Notes under the pieces: generated by a model
What the model was told of the DNA's origin: nothing
Databases searched by the model: none
The model's input: only the letters and a program-made list of their open reading frames with translations
Assembly: GCA_007129135.1 (NCBI GenBank)
Contig: SKWB01000164.1
Location: 1 to 17,121, forward strand
Origin: Halococcaceae archaeon
Lineage (GTDB): Archaea; Halobacteriota; Halobacteria; Halobacteriales; Halalkalicoccaceae
Direction: 5' to 3'
Length of the DNA: 17,121 nt
Part shown: one piece after another, positions 6,623-13,019 of the stretch
How positions within the stretch are numbered: the stretch's first letter is position 1
Layout: the number at the start of each line of letters is the position of its first letter
Made by a program: the position numbers and the translations under genes

Positions 6623-7981
6623 ATGTCCTCCGTTCGGCTGTTTCACTACTCCGACATCGAGAACGTCTACGACGAACCGGTTCGGGCGGGCCGCCTCGCC
6701 GGGCTGTTGCGCGGGTGTCGCGACGACCGAACGATACTCGTTGGGACCGGGGACACGACCGCGCCCGGGGTGCTCTCGCTCGTCACGGAGGGTCGACAGT
6801 CGCTCGACTTCTTCTCGCGGGTCCGGCCGGAGGTCTCGACGTTCGGCAACCACGACTTCGACCACGGCCTCGACGCCACGCGAGCGATCGTCCGCGACTC
6901 CCCACAGAGATGGGTCTCCGCGAACGTCTACCACGAGGGCGCTCGCTTCGCTGCCGTGGAGGGAGTGACACCGACGACGGTGGTCGACCGCGGCGGCGCG
7001 CGGGTGGGGTTCGTCGGCGTGACGACACCCCGGACGCCGTCGATCAACCCGATGGCGGCGGATCTGGACCTGGAGGACCCGGTCGCCGCCGTCGAAAGAG
7101 GGCTGTCGAGCCTGCGAGAGCGCGGTGTCGACTACACCGTCGTCTGCAGCCACCTCGGAACCGGCGACGACGATCTGGCTCGACGGACCGACGCGGACGT
7201 GATCCTCGGTGGGCACGTCCACAGCGACCGAATCGACCGGGTGTGCGGAACGCTCCTCACCCGACCGGGTGCCGGCGCGGGGACGGTGATCGAGGTCGAA
7301 CTCGGAGCGACGCCGCGCGCGAGGCGACGCTCGATCACCCACGCCGACCCGGACGCGCGACTGGTCGACTCGCTCCGCGAACGGATGCGGAAGGCGGGGC
7401 TGACCGAGACCGTCGCACGGGTCGAGGAGCCGATCCGCCGAACCGAGATCGAGGCGTTCGGCGGCGAGAGCCGGATCGGGAACTGGGTCGCCGACGCCTA
7501 CAGGACGGAGACCGGCGCGGACGTCGCCCTCCAGAACGCGGGCGGGATCAGGGGTGGTCCACCGCTCTCCGGCGAGGTGAGCGTCGCGGACTGCGTGAGC
7601 GTCCTGCCGTTCGACGAACGCGTCGCCGTCGCCGAGGTGAGCGGGGAGGAACTCCTCGCGCTCCTCGCCGAGGGCTACTGTCCCGACATCGGCTTCGGCG
7701 ATCCGGAGTGGTGGCACGCCCACGTGAGCGGGCTCGAGATGGTCTGGGACCCGGTGCGGGAGCGACCGAAGCGGGTGACCGTCGGTGACGAGCCGCTCTC
7801 GGAGAGGGAGACGTACACGCTCGCGACGACGGACTACCTCTTTCACACCGACCACGAGTTCCCGACCCTCACCGCCGAACACAGGGAGTCGCGCGGAAAG
7901 CTCCAGTACGACGTGCTGGCCGACCACGCCAGGGAGTACGGGATCGACCCGGAGGTAGAGGGCCGGTTGGTCGGGATCTGA
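6623..7981 (+). CDS. 5'-nucleotidase-like bifunctional metallophosphatase, cytoplasmic
   Basis: A 452-residue protein with the two-domain layout of UshA/5'-nucleotidases. The N-terminal metallophosphatase domain has 'YSDIENVYD' (D11), 'GTGD' (D44), 'TFGNHDFDHG' (N76, H77), 'VCSHLG' and 'LGGHVHS'. The C-terminal 5'-nucleotidase domain contains 'IGNWVADAY', 'QNAGGIRGG' (nucleotide-base and phosphate binding) and 'VLPFDERVAV'. Relatives hydrolyse nucleoside monophosphates, UDP-sugars or cyclic nucleotides with two metal ions. Two things are odd. The usual D-x-H at the first metal site is D-x-E here. There is no signal peptide, so the enzyme should work in the cytoplasm. ATG 6623 is chosen because a domain-like sequence begins directly after it; the in-frame extension upstream lacks protein character and overlaps the divergent gene. 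Confidence 0.9.
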   Translation: MSSVRLFHYSDIENVYDEPVRAGRLAGLLRGCRDDRTILVGTGDTTAPGVLSLVTEGRQSLDFFSRVRPEVSTFGNHDFDHGLDATRAIVRDSPQRWVSANVYHEGARFAAVEGVTPTTVVDRGGARVGFVGVTTPRTPSINPMAADLDLEDPVAAVERGLSSLRERGVDYTVVCSHLGTGDDDLARRTDADVILGGHVHSDRIDRVCGTLLTRPGAGAGTVIEVELGATPRARRRSITHADPDARLVDSLRERMRKAGLTETVARVEEPIRRTEIEAFGGESRIGNWVADAYRTETGADVALQNAGGIRGGPPLSGEVSVADCVSVLPFDERVAVAEVSGEELLALLAEGYCPDIGFGDPEWWHAHVSGLEMVWDPVRERPKRVTVGDEPLSERETYTLATTDYLFHTDHEFPTLTAEHRESRGKLQYDVLADHAREYGIDPEVEGRLVGI

Positions 7982-7984
7982 TCG

Positions 7985-8197
7985 TCAGCCGTCGTGGCGT
8001 GGGTAGACCCGTTCGATCACGGGCCAGGAGAGCACGACGAGCGCGACGAACGAGAGGAGAAACACCGCGCCGCTCGCTCGCGCGGAGAGACCGAGGGTCG
8101 AGAGCCCGACCGTCAGGCCCACGGAGACCACGAAGACACCGATCAATACCCACTGCACGGCACCGAACGCGGCGGTCCCGCCCGAGTCCCCGTACAT
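7985..8197 (-). CDS. Small two-helix membrane protein, unknown function
   Basis: A 70-residue protein from ATG 8197 with two hydrophobic helices, about residues 14-34 ('AVQWVLIGVFVVSVGLTVGL') and 42-60 ('SGAVFLLSFVALVVLSW'), a short Arg-containing turn between them and a charged tail 'ERVYPRHDG'. It was probably not acquired recently, as its composition matches its neighbours. I do not recognise the family. The frame continues upstream to 8260, but those extra residues are basic and not membrane-like, so the inner ATG is preferred. Its stop lies three bases from the stop of the convergent metallophosphatase gene. Confidence 0.65.
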   Translation of the reverse strand: MYGDSGGTAAFGAVQWVLIGVFVVSVGLTVGLSTLGLSARASGAVFLLSFVALVVLSWPVIERVYPRHDG

Positions 8198-8325
8198 ACA
8201 CCGAACTTTCGGGACCGCCTGAAAGGCCTTCTGGCCGGGGGGAACCCGACGCTTTAGCACCTCGATCGCAGGCGACGGGGTGCGGCGCTGTGGCTCACGG
8301 TCACACGACCCTCGAGGACCTCACA

Positions 8326-8370
8326 ATGGAAAGGTTGACACCGCTCGGAGTGGGTATATATATCGGATGA
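8326..8370 (+). other. Possible 14-codon upstream mini-ORF overlapping the UspA start
   Basis: ATG at 8326 opens a 14-codon frame (M-E-R-L-T-P-L-G-V-G-I-Y-I-G) whose TGA stop at 8368-8370 overlaps the ATG of the UspA-like gene in an ATGA junction. This could couple translation, or it could be chance. No ribosome-binding site precedes it. Confidence 0.2.
8355..8363. promoter_or_regulatory. TATATATAT run just before the UspA-like start
   Basis: Nine alternating T/A bases in an otherwise GC-rich region, ending four bases before the ATG at 8367. It is a near-ideal TATA element by composition, but too close to that ATG for a transcript starting about 25 nt downstream to include it. It may serve the other strand, or may simply make an easily melted start region. 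Confidence 0.35.
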
Positions 8371-8768
8371 CGCGCGTCGTGGTCCCGGTCAGATACCCGC
8401 TCTCGGAGCACTCGAAGCGGACGCTCTCGAGGGCGGTGTCGGTCGCCGAGGACAACGACGCGGAGCTGACGGTGCTGCACGTGAACCTCTATCAGAACGG
8501 CGGCGGCGTCAGCCGACTCGACCTGAAGCGGGCGGTCGAGGCCGAGTTCGGCCCCGTCGAACGCGCGCGCTACGTCGTCCGCTCGGGCTTTCTCGTCGAG
8601 GAGACGATCCTCGACGAGGTGGCCGGCGAGCGGGCGGACATCGTCGTCGTCGGTCACAAGCAGGCGGGGCGGTGGCGTCGAGCGCTCCGACGGCTGACGA
8701 AGAACCCGGACATCGAGGGCTTTCTCAAGGAACGACTCGACTGCACCGTGATCACGGTCGACGTGTAG
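8367..8768 (+). CDS. UspA-like universal stress family protein
   Basis: A 133-residue single-domain protein with the Rossmann-like universal stress fold: a first strand 'RVVVPVRYPLSEHSKRTL', a second strand 'DAELTVLHVNLY', a middle segment 'RARYVVRSGFLVEETILDEV' and a fourth strand 'ADIVVVGHKQAGRW'. The ATP-binding version of the family has G-x2-G-x9-G-S/T after that last strand. Here the loop is Arg-rich ('GRWRRALRRLTKNPD') and lacks it, so nucleotide binding is doubtful. Universal stress proteins help cells survive starvation or osmotic stress, but the partner here is unknown. ATG 8367 begins directly at the first strand. The gene stands alone between divergent and convergent neighbours. 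Confidence 0.82.
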   Translation: MTRVVVPVRYPLSEHSKRTLSRAVSVAEDNDAELTVLHVNLYQNGGGVSRLDLKRAVEAEFGPVERARYVVRSGFLVEETILDEVAGERADIVVVGHKQAGRWRRALRRLTKNPDIEGFLKERLDCTVITVDV

Positions 8769-8771
8769 CCC

Positions 8772-8815
8772 GGGTGGGGTGCTCACTCCTCGGCTCGAGC
8801 CACCACTCCCCACCC
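8772..8815. repeat. Inverted repeat after the UspA-like stop codon
   Basis: GGGTGGGG (8772-8779) and CCCCACCC (8808-8815) are exact reverse complements, and the palindrome GGCTCGAGCC (8792-8801) lies inside the loop. The structure begins three bases after the stop of the plus-strand UspA-like gene, so it may be a 3'-end hairpin between convergent genes. There is no T-run after it, so it is not a standard terminator. The rest of the 236-base gap up to 9005 shows nothing gene-like. Confidence 0.4.
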
Positions 8816-9004
8816 TCGGTCCCCGAGCCACGAGTGCCGTTCCGACTCTCGTGACGCACTGACGGTGTGATCGGTAGCCCGCCAGCAGTGCTCGATGGCG
8901 CGCACCCTCGCTCGACCGGTGAACGACGAGGTCCTGTGGGGGAGACGGAGAGTCGGTCGTCTCGTCCAATGGGCTCCGGAATCCCAGAACCGTCTCCGAT
9001 CCCG

Positions 9005-9976
9005 CTAGTCGCCGCCGTCGGCCGCTCGGCTCGCCGGATCCGCCGCTCGCGCCTCGGTCGAGTCGTGGTCCACCGTGACCCGCGCCCGTCCGCTGGTCTC
9101 GTCGAAGACGACGTGCTGGTGGGGGTAGGGGAACTCGACGTCGATCTCCTCCTCGGCGAAGGCGTCCCAGATCTTCTGGTTGATCCGCGAGCGGATCCCC
9201 GGCATGTAGTACGGGTTCGTCACCCAGTAGCGCATCCTGAGGTGGACGCCGTGGTCGCCGTACTCCTGGACGTAACAGACCGGGGCCGCTGGATACCGGG
9301 CGTTGCCGATCCGGATCGGTGGTCCCCCGGAGACGACGTCCCCGACCGCCCGGGCCGAGCGGATCATCACCGTTCGCGCCCGGGCGACGTCGCCCTCGTA
9401 GTTCACGACGAGGTCGAAGGTGACGCGGGTGCGCTGGTCCTCCGCGGAGAAGTTGATGACGTCGCGTTCTCGGATCGTCGAGTTCGGGATCACGAGGAAG
9501 GTGTTGTCCATCGTGAACACCTTCGTGTACCGGAGGGTGATGTCCTCGACGAACCCCCGTTGACCGGTGTCCTCGATCTCGACCATGTCGCCGATCTCGT
9601 AGGGCCGGTCCGCGAGGACGAACAGGCCGTTGATGACGTTGCTCACGATCGGCGCGAGGATGATACCGATCACGGCGGAGATCACGGTGACCGAGAGGAC
9701 GATGTCCCGGGGATCGACGCCGATGTTCGCGACCGGGATCGCGATCGCGAGGAAGAAGAGAACCACCGTCAGGCGGATCATCCAGAGGACGGTTCGGGTG
9801 ACGCTCTCCCTGCGAAAGCGCTGGGCGACCGGCCTGCCGAGCAGCCGGACGACGAGTTTCGCCACCCACCAGCCGATCGCGAGGACGGAAAGCGCGATCA
9901 GCACGTTACCGACGTTCGTCTCCTCGAAGAGGAACTCCCAGATCGCGACGAGCGCGGGCACCGCCTCGACCGACAT
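9005..9976 (-). CDS. MscS-family small-conductance mechanosensitive channel
   Basis: A 323-residue membrane protein that should open under membrane tension and release solutes on osmotic downshift. Three helices lie at about residues 23-46, 64-88 and 92-118. The third, pore-lining helix runs 'VTVISAVIGIILAPIVSNVI' and continues into the family signature 'GLFVLADRPYEIGDMVEI'. The beta domain follows with 'GFVEDITLRYTKVFTMDNTF' and 'LVIPNSTIRERDVINFS', close to the canonical MscS 'iPNs' motif. An alpha/beta C-terminal domain ends in 'VEFPYPHQHVVF' and a short acidic tail rich in Asp, Glu and Ala. The start is ATG 9976. The gene is divergent from the PAC2 gene, with 96 bases between starts; no strong TATA element is visible for it. 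Confidence 0.95.
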   Translation of the reverse strand: MSVEAVPALVAIWEFLFEETNVGNVLIALSVLAIGWWVAKLVVRLLGRPVAQRFRRESVTRTVLWMIRLTVVLFFLAIAIPVANIGVDPRDIVLSVTVISAVIGIILAPIVSNVINGLFVLADRPYEIGDMVEIEDTGQRGFVEDITLRYTKVFTMDNTFLVIPNSTIRERDVINFSAEDQRTRVTFDLVVNYEGDVARARTVMIRSARAVGDVVSGGPPIRIGNARYPAAPVCYVQEYGDHGVHLRMRYWVTNPYYMPGIRSRINQKIWDAFAEEEIDVEFPYPHQHVVFDETSGRARVTVDHDSTEARAADPASRAADGGD

Positions 9977-10072
9977 GGCTCTACCAGTTCACGGGTGCCG
10001 ATAGGTGTGCCGATCCGACCCCTCGGAGGCGGCGTGGTGAACCGATAAGCCGGCGCTCGTGGTAGGTGGGGT

Positions 10073-10810
10073 ATGGCCGAGAACCCAGACCCGCAGTTCA
10101 GCATCACACACGACTACGAACCCGCGGAGACGCTCGTCGTTGGCCTCTCCGGGGTCGGCCTCGCGGGGCTCACCGCGGTCGACTACCTCGTCGATCACCT
10201 CGGGATGACGGAGACGGGGTCGCTCAGCGCCGAGGGGCTTCCCGCGATCACCCCGTTCACCGCGGGGACGCCCAGACACCACACCCGGATCTACTCGCAC
10301 GACGACGTCCCGATCGACGTCCTCGTCGGAGAGCTCTTCGTCCCGGTCTGGGCGGCGGACGCGTTCGCGCGGTCGATCCTCGAGTGGACCGAGGGCCACG
10401 GAACGACGGAGGTCGTCCTGCTCATGGGGATCCCGATCGCCCACGGACCGGACGACCACGAGACGTTCTACGTCGCGACCGAGGACTACCAGGAACGCCG
10501 CCTCTTCGGCACCGAGGTCCCCGCGATGGGGACCGGCTACCTCGACGGGGTGAACGCGAGCCTCGTCGGCCAGGGACTCGACACCGACCTCGGCGTCTGT
10601 GTGCTCGTCACGCCCGTCCACGCCCGAACGCCCGACGCCGACGCCGCCGTCCGGCTCGTGAGCACGCTCGAGTCTATCTACGGGATCGACGTCGACGTCG
10701 CGCCCCTGGAGGAGTTCGCGACCGAGGTCCAACAGCACTACACACAGCTCTCCGAACGCCTGCAGCAGGCGGCGGTGAGCGACGTGCCCGAGGACCGGAT
10801 GTACATGTAG
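10073..10810 (+). CDS. PAC2-family (proteasome assembly chaperone-like) protein with HbYX tail
   Basis: A 245-residue soluble protein of the PAC2 family, related to archaeal PbaA/PbaB and eukaryotic proteasome assembly chaperones. Family features include 'LVVGLSGVGLAGLTAVDYLV' (21-40), the conserved 'GLPAITPFTAG' segment, and 'TEVVLLMGIPIAHGP' and 'GTGYLDGVNASLV' later. The C-terminal coiled region ends in 'DRMYM'. The last three residues, Met-Tyr-Met, fit the hydrophobic-Tyr-any (HbYX) motif that docks into pockets of the 20S proteasome alpha ring. It probably assists proteasome assembly or acts as a cap. The start is ATG 10073. A weak AT-rich element, GATAAG, lies about 26 nt upstream (10044-10049). 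It precedes the first TrmB-type gene by 72 bases but is likely a separate transcript. Confidence 0.88.
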   Translation: MAENPDPQFSITHDYEPAETLVVGLSGVGLAGLTAVDYLVDHLGMTETGSLSAEGLPAITPFTAGTPRHHTRIYSHDDVPIDVLVGELFVPVWAADAFARSILEWTEGHGTTEVVLLMGIPIAHGPDDHETFYVATEDYQERRLFGTEVPAMGTGYLDGVNASLVGQGLDTDLGVCVLVTPVHARTPDADAAVRLVSTLESIYGIDVDVAPLEEFATEVQQHYTQLSERLQQAAVSDVPEDRMYM

Positions 10811-10816
10811 AGGATC

Positions 10817-10847
10817 GAGTTCCGAAACGGCGTGCTACTCGGAAGTC
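10817..10847. promoter_or_regulatory. Operator-like inverted repeat upstream of the first TrmB gene
   Basis: GAGTTCCGA (10817-10825) and TCGGAAGTC (10839-10847) pair at eight of nine positions, with six perfect inner pairs (TTCCGA/TCGGAA) and a 13-base spacer. The half-site centres are 22 bases apart, two helical turns, as for a dimeric regulator. The repeat lies directly before the TATA-like element at 10849. It starts seven bases after the PAC2 stop codon, so it could instead be a 3' hairpin of that gene. Confidence 0.5.
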
Positions 10848-10848
10848 G

Positions 10849-10856
10849 ATACATAG
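10849..10856 (+). promoter_or_regulatory. TATA-like element for the first TrmB gene
   Basis: ATACATAG is the AT-rich stretch centred about 31 nt before ATG 10883, a suitable distance for a leaderless or nearly leaderless transcript. It abuts the inverted repeat on its upstream side. Confidence 0.5.
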
Positions 10857-10882
10857 TTGAGCCGCGGGACGGAGTGGTCTGT

Positions 10883-11935
10883 ATGGTCGACGACGATCTC
10901 CGCCTGACGATGGAACGGGTGGGCGATCGGTTCAACCTCGGCGAGTACGAGATCGACGCCTACCTCACGGTGCTCGAACACGGACAGCTCACCGCGAGCG
11001 AGATCGCCGACCGGACCGACATCCCCCAGCCCCGCGTCTACGACACCGTACGAAGCCTCTCGGATCGGGGGCTGGTCGAGTTACGGGAATCGCGGCCGAT
11101 GCAGATCATCGCGATCGACCCCGACGAGGCCTTCTCGAACGTCCAGCAGTCGTTCGACGAGATGCTCTCGGAGCTCGAAGCGCGGTACACCGCCCCCGCC
11201 CGCGCGACCGAGGCCGTCTCGCTCGTGAAGTCCCGGTCGACGATCCTCAGACACTTGGCGGAGGTGATCGAGGCCGCCGAGTACGAACTCGCGCTCTCGC
11301 TCACCCCCGACCTCTTGGAGCGGTTCGAGGAGGAGCTACGCGCGGCGGTCAAACGCGGCGCGAGCGTCGAACTGCTGCTGACGCCCGCCTCGGAGGTCCG
11401 CTCCGCCGACGAGTTCGACTACACGACCGTCGCGACGATCACGAAAGCCCGCCGGGGGATCACCACGCCGATCATCGCGGTCGCCGACGGCGTCTACTCC
11501 GTCTACGCCACCCAGGACGCCCTGCGCGACGACCGAGAGCGCTACGGCGTGATCTTCAACCGCTCCGCGCTCGGCTTCCTCGTCTCCGGCTTCTACGGTA
11601 CTGTGCTCTGGACCACGGCGAAGACGATCGCGAGCGACGGCGAGGGCCGCCCGTTTCCCCGGCGCTACGCCTCGATCCGCCGCTGTGTGAAGGACGTCAC
11701 CGAACTCGGTGGCGAGTTCTACGCGACCGTCGAGGGCCGCGACGTCGTCACCGGCGAGTCCCGGGTCGCTCGCGGCCGGGTCGTGAACACCTCGTTCGAG
11801 CCGACCGAGGAGATCGCCTCGCTCTCGATCGAGACCGACCACGGCACCGTCGACGTCGGCGGTCGCGTCGCCGCCCTGGAGGACATCGAGGCCCACGAAC
11901 TCGTGGTCGACCGGGACAGCCCCCCCGAGCTGTAG
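10883..11935 (+). CDS. TrmB-family transcriptional regulator (first copy)
   Basis: A 350-residue regulator. Residues about 8-80 form a winged helix of the TrmB type: '[17 protein letters not shown]', '[20 protein letters not shown]' as helix and recognition helix, then the wing '[16 protein letters not shown]'. A predicted short coiled segment (about 88-108) follows, then a phospholipase-D-like sensory domain with '[19 protein letters not shown]', and an aromatic '[10 protein letters not shown]' segment. The last 80 residues ('[20 protein letters not shown]' to '[11 protein letters not shown]') resemble the TrmB sugar-binding C-terminal domain. Known relatives bind glucose, maltose or trehalose and regulate ABC importers and central carbon metabolism. 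It sits 39 bases before the reductase gene. The start is ATG 10883, since the 17 residues gained from the upstream in-frame codon lack family similarity. Confidence 0.92.
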   Translation: MVDDDLRLTMERVGDRFNLGEYEIDAYLTVLEHGQLTASEIADRTDIPQPRVYDTVRSLSDRGLVELRESRPMQIIAIDPDEAFSNVQQSFDEMLSELEARYTAPARATEAVSLVKSRSTILRHLAEVIEAAEYELALSLTPDLLERFEEELRAAVKRGASVELLLTPASEVRSADEFDYTTVATITKARRGITTPIIAVADGVYSVYATQDALRDDRERYGVIFNRSALGFLVSGFYGTVLWTTAKTIASDGEGRPFPRRYASIRRCVKDVTELGGEFYATVEGRDVVTGESRVARGRVVNTSFEPTEEIASLSIETDHGTVDVGGRVAALEDIEAHELVVDRDSPPEL

Positions 11936-11942
11936 GGCGTCC

Positions 11943-11948
11943 TTTTTT
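11943..11948 (+). terminator. T6 tract after the first TrmB gene
   Basis: Six T residues begin eight bases after the first TrmB stop codon. Archaeal RNA polymerase commonly terminates at such T tracts, so this may end the regulator transcript. It is also about 30 nt before ATG 11975 of the reductase and could double as that gene's TATA-like element. Confidence 0.4.
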
Positions 11949-11971
11949 CGCACCACGGTGTGTCGGTGCGA
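11948..11971. promoter_or_regulatory. Inverted repeat overlapping the reductase start region
   Basis: TCGCACC (11948-11954) and GGTGCGA (11965-11971) are exact reverse complements with a 10-base spacer, half-site centres 17 bases apart. The repeat lies between the T tract and ATG 11975, where a repressor could block RNA polymerase. Its sequence differs from the repeat before the first TrmB gene. Confidence 0.4.
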
Positions 11972-11974
11972 TCG

Positions 11975-12964
11975 ATGACCGACATGGAGTACACGAAGCT
12001 GGGAGGGACGGGCCTCGAGGTGTCGAGGCTCTGTCTCGGCTGTATGAACTTCGGGAGCGACGCCGAGTGGATGATGGACGACGAGGAGGCGAGCGTCGAC
12101 CTGATCCGCGAGGCGATCGACGCCGGGGTGAACTTCCTCGACACCGCGGACGTCTACTCGCACGGGGAGAGCGAGGAGATCGTCGGCCGGGCGATCGAGG
12201 ACTACGACCGCTCGGAGCTCGTGGTCGCGACGAAGGTGTTCGGGCGGATGCACGAGGGGCCGAACGGGCAGGGGCTCTCGCGGAAACGGATCGTCGAGGG
12301 CTGTCGCGAGAGCCTCGACCGCCTCGGGCTCGACTACGTCGACCTCTACCAGATCCACCGCTTCGATCACGAGACGCCGATCGAGGAGACACTCGACGCG
12401 CTCGATACGCTCGTCGACGAGGGGCTGGTGCGGTATATCGGCGCGAGCACGATGGCCGCCTGGCGCTTCGGCAAGATGCTTTCGGAGGCCGATCTGAACG
12501 GCTATCGCCGGTTCGTCTCGATGCAGCCGGAGTACAACCTCGTCGACCGCCACGAGGAGGAGAACGTCCTGCCGCTCTGTCGTGAGGAGGGGATCGGCGT
12601 GATCCCGTGGAGCCCGCTCGCGGGGGGGTTCCTCACCGGAAAGTACGACCGGGAGGAGGAGCCGAAGGGCGACGTCCGCGCGGCGGGCGACGAGCACACC
12701 CGTGCACGCTTTACCGACGAGAACTGGGCGGTGCTCGAGGAGGTCGAACGACTCGCCGAGGAGAAGGGGACGACGCCCGTGGCGATCAGCCTCGCGTGGC
12801 TGCTCTCGAAGGAGGTCGTCGACGCCCCGATCATCGGGCCACGGAACGAAGAACAGCTCGCGGGGAACCTCGGGGCGCTGTCGGTCTTGCTCACCGAGGA
12901 GGAGATCGAGCGGCTCGAAGCGCCGAAGGAGCCGGTCTGGTCGCGGGCGATCGGCGACCTCTGA
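11975..12964 (+). CDS. Aldo/keto reductase
   Basis: A 329-residue soluble oxidoreductase of the aldo/keto reductase superfamily, a TIM barrel using NAD(P)H. It opens 'MEYTKLGGTGLEVSRLCLGC' (from residue 4) and carries the catalytic tetrad: Asp56 and Tyr61 in 'NFLDTADVYS', Lys87 in 'VVATKVFG' and His128 in 'LYQIHRFD'. 'IPWSPLAGGFLTGKY' and 'APIIGPRNEEQLAGNLGAL' form the cofactor-binding end. It is of the bacterial/archaeal group often annotated as L-glyceraldehyde-3-phosphate or general aldehyde reductase. Lying between two TrmB regulators, it may reduce a sugar or a sugar-derived aldehyde, but that is inference from position. ATG 11975 is preferred; ATG 11984 is equally possible biologically, and GTG 11960 is less likely. 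Confidence 0.93.
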   Translation: MTDMEYTKLGGTGLEVSRLCLGCMNFGSDAEWMMDDEEASVDLIREAIDAGVNFLDTADVYSHGESEEIVGRAIEDYDRSELVVATKVFGRMHEGPNGQGLSRKRIVEGCRESLDRLGLDYVDLYQIHRFDHETPIEETLDALDTLVDEGLVRYIGASTMAAWRFGKMLSEADLNGYRRFVSMQPEYNLVDRHEEENVLPLCREEGIGVIPWSPLAGGFLTGKYDREEEPKGDVRAAGDEHTRARFTDENWAVLEEVERLAEEKGTTPVAISLAWLLSKEVVDAPIIGPRNEEQLAGNLGALSVLLTEEEIERLEAPKEPVWSRAIGDL

Positions 12965-12988
12965 GCGACGACCGGCGGGTGAAGGACC

Positions 12989-12994
12989 TTTTAT
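12989..12994 (+). promoter_or_regulatory. TATA-like element for the second TrmB gene
   Basis: TTTTAT, preceded by ACC, is centred about 28 nt before the GTG at 13020. It indicates a separate, leaderless promoter for the second regulator within the 55-base gap after the reductase, and supports the GTG as the true start. Confidence 0.65.
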
Positions 12995-13019
12995 CACGTC
13001 TGGACGAACACCAACGGGA

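Noticed and set aside
7999..8370. A long plus-strand frame over the small membrane gene, ending at the UspA start
   Set aside because: Its translation is Arg/Pro/Gly-rich without domain character, typical of a shadow frame in GC-rich DNA. Only its last 14 codons were kept, as a tentative mini-ORF.
8867..10048. A 393-codon plus-strand frame opposite the mechanosensitive channel
   Set aside because: It is the antisense shadow of a clear MscS gene, rich in Asp, Arg, Val and Gly without motifs.
10817..10847. Inverted repeat read as a classical hairpin terminator for the PAC2 gene
   Set aside because: There is no following T tract and the spacer is long; position next to a TATA-like element fits an operator better, though the terminator reading is not excluded.
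11336..12997. A 553-codon minus-strand frame opposite the first TrmB gene and the reductase
   Set aside because: The plus strand encodes two well-recognised families here; the antisense translation has no recognisable domain.
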